Shown here piece by piece: positions 44,001-56,400 of a stretch of 64,000 nt of DNA (its first letter is position 1; every line of letters starts with the position of its first letter). Source of the stretch: Hericium rajendrae (lineage: Eukaryota > Basidiomycota > Agaricomycetes > Russulales > Hericiaceae); the NCBI GenBank assembly GCA_033439255.1, contig CM065886.1:2294001-2358000 (forward strand), given 5' to 3'. A model generated the notes under the pieces. It made no database searches, was not told where the DNA came from, and was given only the letters and a program-made list of their open reading frames with translations. Both the position numbers and the translations under genes were made by a program.

Positions 44001-46536
44001 ATGAGAAGGGAGAAGGGAGAAGGTTGATGACTTCTTGTTGAAGTGGAGGCGAAGAGGTTAGATCGATGGATGGATGAGTCTGGAAAGTGTTCTCGCGGGT
44101 CGTGTAGTATTGCGGTATTGTCGATGTCGGCTTCGAGCCAGATCACCTTTGGCCCGACAGCGTCAAGGTTGGTACGAGAGACCTTGAAGAAATCGTGAGC
44201 CGGCATGAACGAAATCTAGCATCGTCGAAAAGGGTCAATGATCTTGCTTCTGGCCGCCTTGTTGGCAGCGAACGTTACTCATGTGTGATCCAGCGGACAA
44301 AAATCCATCGAACTCGATAGGAAATCGCCCACCTGTTTGAATCCAGAGGTAAAACAGATCCTGCCCAGAACGAGCCCCAGATAGCCAGCGGGCATCGCCT
44401 GGAGTGAAGATCAGCAGCTTCGCGCGCGGGAGTAGTATCACTTACCTGACTTGCGTACTGCCCGAAGGTTTGCACATAGCATATGCCACCTTGTGGTGAG
44501 ATCATCAAGCGGAACGCAGCCCCAGCCGCGGACACATCGGAAATCCAACAAAGCCACATAACAAAACATGAGCCCATAACGCCGTATGGACGAAGTCGGC
44601 AAACGTACATTTGAGCGTCTTACGCAACCACGGAACTTGCGCTTGAAGCCTGAAGGGCCTCCACCCGGCGGGCCGCGGCTGATGGAGGAACGGCAGAGCT
44701 TTGGATGGATGAAGTAAGCTCGGAGTTTGGGCGGATGTGAGAGCGTGCGGTGACTCGAGACCGGTCCGCCTGGTTGCAATGCCGTGCATAGGGACTGCTG
44801 TTGATCAGAATGGAGGAGTATGGAACGAGATGGTGTATGTATCACGGAGGTTTCGGTGGTAAAATGATAACAAAGCTTCATACCTAGGTTAATTCGAGTT
44901 GTAATGGAACGGCAATTTGCAGTCCGATCAGTGGCATGCATGAGTCAAAGGTTCTCTCGAGTTTCCGGCTAACTTTCCTCACACCCAAGTCTGGGGACAT
45001 GCAGGACCTGGAGGCGCAGTCGTAGCACTGTAGACTCGACGAACGGTTCTGATGGAGGTGAAGGCTCCAAGGAAACTTGAGTGAGTGAGCGTCGGTGGAG
45101 ATCGATGAGGTAAGCCCGGAGGTTGAAGTGGCCGGGTAAGACGCGGCATGCAGAATGACGAAAGCACGAATAAAATCGGCTCTTAGAAAATGAGCATCTG
45201 CATAGAACATCCAGAATATCGTGTTGTTTACAGGTAGTGCCGTCGCTGATCATCATTGAGGGGATGGGAAAGGCTGTGGTCGACAGGGCTACGCGCCTGC
45301 AATGGACGGAGTCCGAAGGAGATGCAATCACTGACATACGAAAGTGCCCCCCACGGGATCCGATGGATTATGAGACAAGAATGCGGCTGCAATTAGCGGT
45401 AAACCTAGAGCCGGCAAGCGCTGCACTGCGCTCGATTGCGAGTCGAACAAGATGGTCGTGACCCTAGGCCACCACAGGCGTACTAGCGGTCATGTTTCGA
45501 CGCATCAAGGAAAAAAAACGACCATCCGTACCGTTCATTGAAGTTGAACGATCTGTACCTTTTTCACTTACGTGGACACTAGATCGGGCCCTTATGCTTT
45601 GACTGAAAAGTGAAAATGCGGGGTAGAGAAGTGCCCCTTGGACTTCGACAACACATTCGATCGAATTTGCTAATGCACCAGCTGACAGAACAGCAGGGAC
45701 AAACCGCCCAATGAAGCAGAAAAATACAGAGTTTAGCGTGGTCAGTATTGTCGAAATGGGGAACAACAAATGGATAGTACCTTGCGACCAGGCTCGGACC
45801 TTATGTAACGCATGCTCTGGATCCAGCTGAGCAGAGTGATCAAGGGAAGATACAGGGGTATGATGGACTCAGCTGGTACAGGGTGCGCACCGGAGCATAT
45901 ACATGACTGCAGTTAGAGCTGGTGACCGGTATTAGATGGCATGATCCAGACCATAGTTGTAACTTTACCACACCTACCTGGACAAGCTGGCCAGAAATAG
46001 TAGTCTGGAATCGCTCGACAAATTGGCGGCCATATCGGGTCAACAAACGTTAATGAGCAATGCGACAGGTCGAACAACAAGATCAGTCGACATAGCATTC
46101 GGATCTTCCGGTGTTGTATAGCAGCATTGCAGTGGCATCTCCAGAACATATGTAGCTTCATTCCGAGCTTTGCGGTTGAGCTTCAGGCGGATAGTGCAGT
46201 GCATCGACTGGTTCGCTCGTCAATCTACGGATGCAATTTCAGATCGTAGACAGATGGATGCAGATGATGAGAGAAACCATGCGAAACGTTGTCAGTGATA
46301 CCAACGCAAGCCTCTCCTTCAAAATAACACAGCCGATTCAGCCACAGGTTATCCTGCTCGTCTGGGTGTCCGACGTGTTGGTACCAATTGCACAGCGCTT
46401 TCGCCGAAGATACACCGGTGGCGTTTATGAGAAGGATAACAATAGGTCACAATATAGTATAACGAATTGATAAATCGGTGATAGCATCAACTTTGAACTA
46501 TGTTCAATAACGGTTCTCCTATGAAAGTGATGTACG
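41036..46536. other. gene-poor region with one TIR element
   Basis: Apart from the element at 42530-43357, I support no gene. A TACA microsatellite sits at 41090-41125. On the minus strand, 44610-43950 has readable but unconnected pieces (AAFRLMISPQGGICYVQTF; LLIFTPGDARWLSGARSGQD then LFYLWIQ; VSRTNLDAVGPKVIWLEAD) that may be exons of a real or decaying gene. I could not set a start, and no family is recognised. 45480-46500 shows only short frames. Confidence 0.35.
42530..43357. mobile_element. TA-flanked TIR element, Tc1/mariner-pogo type, non-coding
   Basis: Perfect 31-bp terminal inverted repeats: the left end begins CAGTGCTTTGCATATGAAAC and runs to 42560 (CTGCAGTCGACG), and the right end is its exact reverse complement, finishing GCAAAGCACTG at 43357. 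TA dinucleotides flank both sides (42528-42529, 43358-43359), the target-site duplication of the Tc1/mariner/pogo superfamily, whose ends often begin CAGT. The 828-bp interior has no transposase reading frame, so it would need a partner enzyme. Perfect TIRs point to recent insertion. Confidence 0.8.
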
Positions 46537-48474
46537 TCAGCAAACGAAATGTAGCCTCGAAAATGGATGTGAACTAACGCTATAACGCGAGCTGCCATCT
46601 GTGGACGGGAACTTAATGAGATACTCATCATCAGAGTCATTGTCCTTCTCATGGCGCTCCAGATACTCTCCCTCCGTGAGGTCTTGGTTCTCTGGTAAGT
46701 TGCAAGAGAGCCAGAACTGGACGCTGTGGTCTGAAACAGAGTGCACGTTGGGGAAGTACGTCTTCAACCACCGTGCAACGCGCCGCTCCGCCATGTCCGG
46801 CGCATCCCCGAGCTGCATATCCAGGGCCGACAGCGGCCAAGGCGCGCGGTGATCCCAATCCTTCTCCTCCCACGCCCTAGCGTCGTCCTCGAACCAGGCG
46901 TCCAGCTCGAGCTTCAGTCTCTCCAGGCGCGGACAGTTTCTTGCCAGCGGGAGCAGCCCCGGTAGGGTGACGCGGCTCGAGTCGTCCTCGTAGGGGCCGC
47001 AGCCCAGGTGAAGGAGCTCCAAACTCGGCCATGCGCGGGCGGCGCTGGCAATGAAGTTGTCGTCCCAGCAAATGGCGCAGGATATAAAGGAGAACACGCG
47101 CATCTTCGCGAACTCCAAGAGGAACTGCAAAGATGCAGATACGAGCACGCCATTGACCACATCGGTTTCCCTGTCCCCTACTATATCGTCATGGTCATTA
47201 TCTTCATGGCTGTCGTCACCATGGCCGCCGTCGTACTCGTCATGGACGGCGTGGTCTCTGACCGAAGGACAGAACTGGATACATAAGCGCTCGAGCGTGT
47301 CGCGCGCGCAGCTGTTGTTCACCGAGGCCATGAGGCGAGTGACGACACATGCGCAGGCGCAATCGTCAAAGGCGATATTGAGTGACTTGAATGGACGGCG
47401 GCCGCCGAGATGGTCCAGGAAGGCCAATGTGGCCCTTGCCGATACGTGGCAGAGCGTGAGGTTGTCTAGCGCGGAGAAAAACGGCATGTCGGGCGATGAA
47501 GGGATGGGTAAGTCGTTGAACAACACCAAGGAGCGCAGACCAGGCATAGCCGCGACGTGGTCGAAAGCCGGGGACGATAGTCGGTATGCGCACGAAAGAG
47601 CGGGCACAGATTTTATGGCTAGGATCATAGTCAATGCCTCCGCCCTGTGATGCACTGCCGACGGCTTTGCGACCGGTCCGTTGGCACCCTGGATGGCGAA
47701 TTCTTGAAAGTTGGGGCAGGTCGCCATGAGAGCCGAGAAGACTCCATAGACCCAGCCCCTGTAGTAAGGCCAATCGTCTAACAGCTTTGGACGCATGAGT
47801 ACTTGCTCTGTTATCTGATCGAAACGCCGGCGTCTTCGGGGCATTAGTTGTTCCCGCAATGGTATCTCGAGGCTTACAGGTGTGACGGTCAAGCGTTTGA
47901 GCGCAGGGCCGTAGAAAAGAGTGATGTATGGGAAGATATGTCCGGGGTTATGATCCCACATGAGACGTTCTACGTCGAGAGAAATGGGCGTTCTCTCCGT
48001 ATTCGTGCTGAGCGCGAGAAGAAAATCGGTGACAACGGCGCCCCCGTCGGAAACCTGAAGACCGCGTACGCGGGATGCATAGTAATTGAAACGTGCCCAA
48101 TTCGAGGAGCTATGTTTGCGAGTCGGAACCATCTGCAGGTATGAATGAGATACTTATCTGTCCCAGTTCTGCATGGTACTCACGTAGTTGATGATGTCTT
48201 CCAGCTCAGAATCCTCGGAAGGCGACCTGACTGAATCTTCGCCGCGTCTCAGCACATACAGAAGTGGATACACGGACGGGAGATTCCTCCACAGTGCATC
48301 AAGACCAGGCTCCAAAAATCTCTTGGAACTGCGAACCAGAGCGAGCACCGCGGCCCGTCCGCCGCTCGGATCCTCGCTGAAGAAGTGATGCTTGAGCCCT
48401 AACGACGCATCCTCTTTGGGCCACAGTTCCTCGATGACTTGTGTAATGATGTCGTTATTCAGGACAGGGTGCAT
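46537..48474 (-). CDS. F-box-like/LRR protein
   Basis: Two exons, 48474-48184 and 48132-46537 (51-nt intron with donor GTGAGT), give 628 aa. It starts MHPVLNNDIITQVIEELWP, an F-box-like helix pair, followed by GGRAAVLALVRSSKRFLEPG and LDALWRNLPSVYPLLYVL, the variant F-box layout common in mushrooms (xxDWLxxLLxxLP). The large second exon carries leucine-rich segments (LKRLTVTPVSLEIPL, LRSLVLFNDLPIPSSPDMPF, LDNLTLCHVSARATLAFL, LERLKLELDAWFED) and an Asp/Glu/His-rich low-complexity loop (DGGHGDDSHEDNDHDD). It is homologous to the gene at 51757-53497 and to the relic near 24.9 kb. Probably an SCF substrate adaptor; the target is unknown. Confidence 0.8.
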
Positions 48475-48827
48475 GGTGAAGCTGATGCAAGTCTGCAACG
48501 CGGATGATGAGTGCTACATATGAAGAGGATACAACCCGTGCTGCTCACTTTTTAGATGTCAAAAAAGCTGCGAGTCGTTTGCGGTGGGGTGCGCGGGTCG
48601 ATATGTGCAGTTCGGTGCAGAGATATCGAACATCTTTAAGACAGAAACACGAACAAAAGGCGCTATTTCGAGGACAAGACACTGCATCAGGGGATGGTCG
48701 CAGAATACAATAACGCGTCGTGCGCGCCTAACGACGCGCCGCGCTTATTGGGCGCTTATAATAATGATCAGTACTGCTTCAACTTCACCGCTTCACCATT
48801 GGCACTACCATCTGGTCTGTGCCCACC

Positions 48828-49926
48828 ATGGGGAAGCTTAACATTGCACATCACAAGTCGAAAAATCCATATAGACAAGATAACATCGCACGAGTTAGAC
48901 GTGATGAAGAAGAGGCTCGAATGAAAGAAGCCCAGGAGGAAGACCGCGGCACATTGCTTGCCGTACGTATCATCATCATTCTGCCATGCATCTCTTTTGC
49001 TTTACATATTGATCGTGGTTCAGGCACATGGATATACAGGACTCGGAAGCACGTATAGTTGCACTGCGCCAGCGGGCAGGTGTCGAGGATCAGACAGGTG
49101 AATTGTCCGAGGCTGCCGGGCCTAGCGCAAGCACCAGCGTTGCTAGTGCAAGCGTCCTGCCACTTCCATCCACCCCTTCTCTCACGTCAGGAGGCAATAG
49201 ACATATCAATCTTTTTGAGGACGTTGAGCAGGTGGATTACGAGGCGATTCCCTTTTTTTGCTGTCTAGCTGACACTACGCAGCAATATGTCGCTCTTTCT
49301 GTCCGTACGTCCAAGAAAGCGGCTCCCGTTGCTGAGACCGAGAAGGGTTTACCACTTGCATTTACCAAGGAGGATCTGAAGCCATGGTACTCCTCACGTC
49401 AAGACGATGTCGATAAGGCTGAGGACCGACGGAAAGAGGAACAGCGCAGGCACGTCTTAATTAATTTCCGTATCTGTCTTGTATGCTAACGTATCTCACA
49501 TCTTCCAAGATGCGTGACCTTGCTCGGAAATCTATTGTGGATCCGATCGCTGCAATCCCGGCACACATATCCAAGCCATCAAGTTCTTGTCGAGACCGTC
49601 GTTCGAGCTCGAGCTCGAAACGGCCACCAATCTTTGGAGACTCGAATTTGTCCGCGCGCCTTTCTCGCGAATCGTCTGAGCGCGCTCGGGCGCAGGCACT
49701 CATTGCCCGTAGGAAGCGAGAAATGGAAGGCAGTGTCACCGCGACGCCGAGCACTGTCCACGGTAGGTCTTACCGAGACGTGTTCAATCCAGACGAGGTG
49801 GAGGCTGCGCACAGGCACAGAGATCGAGATTGGGGAGGAGAAAGGGATCAGAGAGGGTGGAAGGATCGAGGCTGGAATGAGGATGCTGGGCGCGGAAGAG
49901 AGGCTAGGCGAGGGGCGAGGTGGTAG
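48828..49926 (+). CDS. LENG1/CIR N-terminal (Cir_N) domain protein, copy B
   Basis: Inverted duplicate of the gene at 29046-30134. Exons 48828-48962, 49040-49231, 49283-49453 and 49510-49926 close in phase, 304 aa. The domains match copy A: Cir_N at the N-terminus (MGKLNIAHHKSKNPYRQDNI), Ser/Ala-rich middle, LKPWYSSRQ and the FNPDEVEAAHRHRDRDW tail. Splice signals of the last intron have changed: the ancestral donor is GC here and the ancestral acceptor base is lost. Using the next GT (CAC|GTCTTA) and the shifted AG restores frame as QRRHMRDLARKS. Expression from this copy is thus possible but may be weak. Its downstream F-box partner is decayed. Confidence 0.75.
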
Positions 49927-50443
49927 CTGTCTTGGTGTGTGATAACGATGTCGTTGCAGACCTACCTATTGATTCTCTCCTGCCATTCAACCAGATATGA
50001 TTCTAGCGGCTAACACGATGCTCGTCAATGTCTTTCGTCGCATAGATTGCGGTTTGTCAGGCTTCAGTTGCAGAACCACACCGCGACAAGCTTTGGGCTG
50101 TGACTGATCGAACCGTCCGTCATGGCGCTACTTCACATGTCAATGGCATGTTATTCGGAAGTTGTATAGGATACGTTATCCTGCCTTCCTTCTCAGCGCT
50201 TTGCGAAAGGATCGATTCGATTTTACAGTTTCCAAGAGTTGACGCCTAGAGGACGTCTCGTCGCTCTCGCTATTTTCTCCCAGTACTACTTCGCGCCCTC
50301 GATACCTGGCACCCTGCTAGCAGTTCCTCACCTGACTTTGTTCTTAAAATCTGGCGGCAAGTAGCTCGAATATAGAGGGTGAACAAGAGTCAGTATGTTC
50401 GTGTGCTCTTAAGCTGAGACTGACCTGAGGATTTGGCACCCAG

Positions 50444-51513
50444 AATCACAGATACTCAGCACTGGAAGGATATCTTGATTTCGCATTTCTCAAGCCATCA
50501 TGATATTTCCCTGTCGCTCGACTCCCGCCCATCTTCGGGTGACGCCCAGCAATGCATGGACAAGAATCTGCAGACGCTGGAGAACCTCGTCACATCATTT
50601 CGATTCCAGCGCAACCACCTATCCCCAATGAACCAAGTGCCGTCGGAGATTCTCGCTCGTGTCTTTATGTTTATCCAGACAATCCCACTGCCGCCCTTTG
50701 GTCCATGTACAGATCAGGATACTCTCAGTAGGATCTTTGCAGAAGATCGGCATGACTTCTCTTCTCTTTCATGCATATTTTCCGTCTGGCGAGATTTCGC
50801 TCTGAAGACTCCAGCTTTGTGGGCAAACATCACGTCTGCGACGAGCAGAAAGTGCTTCAAGGAAATGCTGTCTCGGGCCCAGTCGACACCGCGGCTCATT
50901 ATACGACGATTCAACTACCGAGACGCGCGATCTCCAGGATATGTCCGATCATGCCTGAACCTTGGCATCTCGCTTTGCTAAATGCCGCTGGCTGTGAAAT
51001 TATACAACCTGTGCTTTCTCGAATCGCTTTGGCTTTCCCAAGAGGACTGGAAATTGGATGATAACGTTGTGTTCGGCGCTGCATACCTGTGTAGCCTGTG
51101 GTTCTCAAATGTTGATGGCCCCTCCCAGCCGTCGGAAGCCTACCCCAACAACGGTTGAAGCTTCTGCGTCGAGTAAGCTTTGTCTTTCTGGGATAGAGAC
51201 ATTAATCGGCAATGTCTTACCTGTTCTTACCGACCTCGGTGTTGGAGACGTTGAAGAGCCGGGAGACGTAATCGGCATCCTGGTTCAGCAGCTCTCCCTG
51301 ATCTCCGCCGAACGTTGGGGGCTCCGATGTATACACTTCGCATCGACGTCAGCCACTTGCGTCACAAATATTGTGCACGTTCTTGAAAGCCTTGAAGACG
51401 ATGTCCTCGGATGGGGTCGTGTCGCTGGTGGAGCTCATCGGTGTGATCGAAGTGTGAAGCGAGCGATGGAGGTGAGCTGTGAGATTGGCTTGAATAAGTC
51501 GGTAGTCCTGTAA
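50444..51513 (+). pseudogene. decayed F-box copy, partner of the 26.6-kb gene
   Basis: Opens right after an acceptor (GCACCCAG) with ITDTQHWKDILISHFSSHHD, matching IADARNWQDVLAAHFSSCHD of the intact copy. It keeps the F-box part (HLSPMNQVPSEILARVFMF) and FALKTPALWANITSATSRK, then loses frame after about residue 175. The next piece, HLALLNAAGCEIIQP, is in another frame. Most of the LRR region (roughly 1 kb) is deleted, and only the end is recognisable (ILVQQLSLISAERWGLRCIH; LESLEDDVLGWG). No upstream first exon comparable to MALDGSKPDDND is visible. Clear pseudogene. Confidence 0.75.
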
Positions 51514-51756
51514 CGTAGCAATTTGGCGTCTTGATCGTTCTGTGTTTAAGACCTAACACAATGGCACGAATCATGATCGAAACAATGCTTTTTCAAGCCA
51601 TGCGAAGGTACTTGCAATTTAGCTCTCCAGCAAAGTCAAGAAAGGTGCTTAACACAGGGTCTTCTCGAGTATAGCTAAGGAAACACACGATGAAAAGCCA
51701 CGGAATGGACAGCTGTTCCTTCAAGATCTACTCCCTCGAAGAGCCGTATTTCTGTT

Positions 51757-53497
51757 TCAAATCGGAGGGTCTGCAAAAGCATCAGGGTAGGGGAAAGTTG
51801 CAAGAGCAAGGTATTCGGGCAACCAATTGGTAAATTGGTCCATATATTCGTCCTCTGTTATCAAATGGCACTCCGGTTGATCGTAGTTCAGCCAGAAGCT
51901 GACGCGACGGTTGGACACTTTGCTGAGGTTCGGGAAGAGGCTCTTCAAGAACGTTGCTATCGCACGTTCCGACTTGGCGGGAACCGCTCCAAATGCAAAC
52001 CACGACGTGGAGTTGTTCTCGAGTGTCCACTGGGGCCGTTCCTGGCTGACAGCCCACTCCATGTCGTCCCATCTAACGTCCAGCGAAAGCTTTTCGAGGG
52101 AGTGATATTGCTTCGCTATGGAGAGCAAACCTCGCGTCGTGATCTTGTTATTATATATACAGTCTGGACTTGGACCGGGGTTTGATCGCAGCTCTAATAA
52201 AGCGATGTTGCTCCAGGCAGAAGCCACGCCCTCCAATGTGTCGTCATCCCATGCGATGGCACATGACAATATTGAACACTCCTCTAACTTGGTAGTGCTT
52301 CGGAGCCAAGATAGTGAATCAGGTGCCAACAGGTTGTCCGAGATTGGGCTGTTGTCGCAGTCTTGGCCATTAGGACACAGAACGAGGGTCAAAACGCGTA
52401 GCGCGTCTGGATCGCAGATAGCGTCTAGCACTCTGAATAAGGCCTCAAGCTGACCGCGCCCTGCGCAATCCAGGCAGGAAAGAGCGATACACTTAAACGG
52501 ATGGCGACCAAGTGACCGGAGAAAGCCAATAGCTTCTGCGAGTGGCGTGGTTGATATGGTGACGGTCTCGAGCGATGGAAAGTACAATGATTCGGTACCC
52601 TCAGAGAAGACCGACGGCCGGATAAGGCATATGTTGCTGATACTGATGGAGCGCAATGCTGCCATAGAAGAGAGATGACGGAATGCAGACTGTGTTAAAT
52701 AAAATCCGCAGGCAAAGGATTCCAGCGAGCGCATCGATTCCACCATGCATGACGCCTCGTCTTCAAGCTCATCCTCGTCCATCGTGGACTCCCGGTTTTT
52801 CACGATCGCGAGCTTCTTCAGCTGTGGGCAGCTGTCGTCCAAAGTCGACATCATGGAGTGCAAGGAGCTGCGATAGTAGGGCCAGAAAAGAACCCGCCTT
52901 CCTGGGTGTATTGTGAGCTCCTGCAGCCACGCGCCGCAAAAGAGACGAAGAAAAGGCCACTTCTCCCGCTCGCTGTGATACCAAACGATGGACTGTAGTC
53001 TCGGGAGAATGGGCGCGGAACGACATTTCATGCTGAGTTCAAAAAACACGTCTTCGCTAACGTTGTCGTCGGCATCGGTCCAGAGCGTCCGAACGCGCCA
53101 TGCATAAAAGTTGAATCTCTCCCAGTTAAGAGCCTTGAAGCCTTCTGAGTCTCTCTAGATGAATACGTCTCGTCAGCATAAGCTTTCTAATCTCAGAAGT
53201 AGTGAAACTCACGAAACGGCACGGGCTAAGCTTTGGACCGGATTCGTCTGGTCCAAGTGGTTTATGATGCTCGTTGAAACAGTGCAATATGGGTGCCAGA
53301 GACAGAAGATGCTTCCACAGTGCATTCAGGCATGGCTCGAGGAAGACCTCTTTTGAGGTACGTGCTAATGCGGCGAGTGAGCTTCGTCCTCCGGTTTTGT
53401 CAAGAGAGTTGTATAGGATATTGAGCACCCCATTATGAGGGTATAAATAGTTGATTATGTTGCAGATAATGTCCTGATTCATAAGGCATCTATGCAT
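51757..53497 (-). CDS. F-box-like/LRR protein
   Basis: Two exons, 53497-53213 and 53154-51757 (58-nt intron), give 560 aa. The N-terminus MHRCLMNQDIICNIINYLYP is followed by GGRSSLAALARTSKEVFLEP and LNALWKHLLSLAPIL, matching exon 1 of the 46537-48474 gene step by step, including the intron position. The second exon shows LRR-like periodicity (LQELTIHPGRRVLFW, LRSISISNICLIRP, LETVTISTTPLAEAIGFL, LRVLTLVLCPNGQ, LEKLSLDVRWDD). The end, FPNLSKVSNRRVSFWLNYD, corresponds to FPNVHSVSDHSVQFWLSCN in the paralogue. Frame is intact. Role inferred as a ubiquitin-ligase adaptor. Confidence 0.8.
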
Positions 53498-56400
53498 CTT
53501 CGCGTTTGCAGTCCTGTAACGACAAGCGCGTCAGCAGTCCTGTGCACGTCTGGAGTTCCGATCGACTCACGTCATAATGAACTATGTTCGCTTTTGTAGT
53601 TGACCTGTGGAGATCCGGAATGGATAATTGAAAGGATCCTGTGGTTCCTTCCCAAGAAATTCTTCGATGTCCTTCCAAAGTTAAAAGTTAGATCTCACCA
53701 ACCTTTCAAATTACAACGGCATGAGACCTCACCACAGCACTGCCGAATATTGTTCGGCTTGAAAAGCTGCAAGCATAAGAAGCCTGCGTTAGTTTTGGTC
53801 AGAGATGAGACGTTAAGGGTATACAGTAACTTCTACAGAACAAGTAGTGTACAAGCTGCAGTGGCATGTACCGTCGGACATTTGAACCATCGGTCAACTT
53901 GGCGAGTTCAAACTCCGACGTCAAAGAACGTCAAAGGAATCGGAATCCTGGCGAACGACTTTGAACATGCTGACTTGATTTTTGTCCTTGTTTGATATAA
54001 CAAAGGATGTTTATAAAGGTATCTTTCGTTTATTTAAATCGTGTTTAGACAATGTTTACACGAGGCTAATCTTCTGTCACCTTTTCTGCGACGCGTCGCT
54101 TTTGTCAGGCCGCGCCTGGACTCGCTTTTGGTCGCCAGCCATCGTACGCTCGCCGCGCGAGCAGCCTCGCAGGCAACGCGGAACCTTTGTAAGGAGTGAC
54201 ATGCTGACTGCGGCTGTCTGTCGCAGTTGGTCAAATTTGTCGTCCGGGCGTCTCCTTCGGGGGGGCGCCGCTTTGCCTTATTTCACCCGCTGGAAGCTCG
54301 CTCCCGCTGGAGCTCTCAAACGTGAAGCAGATGATTAGAATCGAGGTTGCAGCAGGGCAAGTCGAGCGCCAAGCGAACCGGAAACGGCCGGCGCTCTAGC
54401 TCGGCGCGCCAGAGCTTCCCTCCTCCGCACCCTCATAGATCTCCTGTTGCCTTGATTTCCTCGAGCTTGCGGGTATAAGAATTTTCAATCAAGCATCTTT
54501 CGATAGCGCTCTGTCATTTTGTCTGTGTAAAGTGGGAGCATGATGTCGTATTACTATTCGTGTTTCACAGTCGTATACTTACCATGGGAATGTTTGAGGA
54601 AACCCCGGCTGACTTGCCAATTTTGGCAGAGCTGCTCTATGAGCGCTTGAGCCTCAAGAAAATTCATGCTTTTCTTCTCTTGCAGGACATGGATAGTCTG
54701 ACTTTGACTGTCCGAGCATGTATTTGAGACAATATCACATAAAACTTTGGTGTGAGACTAAGGTCAAAGTAAAGAGTAACGTACCACGTACGACTGTGAG
54801 AAATGTACTGACTATCGAGTAAAGCCTAAAACCATGCCGGTGCGAACCGACTCCCGTGGTGCTCTACGGCGTTCAACTTCCGCTCACTCGCGCTCGATTT
54901 TTCAACCATAAATAATGTCATAGATGTCCTTTCTATCCAGCGGGTGACTTTCCCCGGGCGAAATGTTATTCATCGTCAATAGGACGGAGGTTGGATCGTT
55001 CAGAACTACATCCTATTCCAGGTTACTTTCATCCGTCGCATTGAAGAAATAGACCAAAAAGCTTTCATTGAGAGGACAAATTGTGATGAGGGAATATATG
55101 TCCGAAGTGAGTTCACGTAGCTTCGCATGTCAACAAAACTGACCATATCAGGTTTAATCTGGTTTGTCGAATCTGTTTGGGGCCGATGACCGAGGACCAC
55201 CCCTACAGACTTTCATTTATTCAAGGTTCGTTCGAGAGGGTCAAGGCCTTATCTGCCTGTCTCTCATCTAACTAGTGTCGGCATCTCGGGAACTCACTTA
55301 TTCTATTCTATGCAGCGAATAAAAGCCCACGGAAAGTCATCCAGTGCCAAGGACACGACAAATGCATAACTGAGTTACGCCAAATATTGATGAAAACGCA
55401 CTCCGAGTCGGTGATTAAGGCTAACAGAGCCCTGAGCACAGCGTCTTTCGTTGCAACGCCCAAGTTCTTGAAATATAAAGCCATATCATACTATTTACCC
55501 TCGCGAAGAGATGAAGCATCGAGTCAAAGACAGCTGTAATTCCTCTCGACCGACATATTCATCTCGAGCTCAGCCAGCCGGCACCGCGCCGCGCCGCGCC
55601 CTCCGGCAGCTTCGCCTCCGGATGCAGAACGACGAGTAGCCGCAGGCAACTTGTGACATAGGCATCGATCGCAGCGACAAGATACATAGGACGACGCGTC
55701 CCAACCTTTGCCAGTCGGGGTGGCTGAATTGCAGGATCGAAAGCGCGCGACGCAATTCCTTGAGGCTACCGCTGTTCGAGCTCGAGCGCAAGGGTCTCTG
55801 ACGTAGAGTTAGGCGAACACCCATGAGCACGGGGAGGCGGCCTGCGACGCATGCATTCGACGCTACATGCGCCGCTGAAAAAAAAAACCGTGACAAGCGC
55901 TTGGAGGCGCGGGGCAGGGAGGGCGTGTGGTGTGATGGTAAGAACGGCAAGACGAGTGTCTCGAGGCAAGACAGCACACCTGCCGCCGCCAATATGCAGT
56001 CTAGGCTCTGTCGATACGTAGCTATTGAAGCTTGGCACAAAATTGAGCTTCCCCGGCGCACGCATAACGCCCAAATGAAGCGTGGCGGTGGAGAATGTGC
56101 TCATGATGTCCGAGGTGTTAAGAAGTAACAGTACGCTGAGATGTGGGCGCGTGCGGAAGAAGTATGTCGATGTCGAAAATATGACATACTGATTGTTCTT
56201 GACAGAATCTGAGCGATATGGAACCAGGACGTCGATGAAGGTAGAGGTCTATGCCAGGAAAGAGACCCAGACGGAAAGTGACTGGTATCGAAGCTAGGTA
56301 GACATGTTAGAGAAGATACGACGTGAAGGGGCCTAATTGGACTAGGTCAGTTCATGAGGCGTCCATGTCGGAAGAGTTACCGGCTTAAAACTCCCCACCG

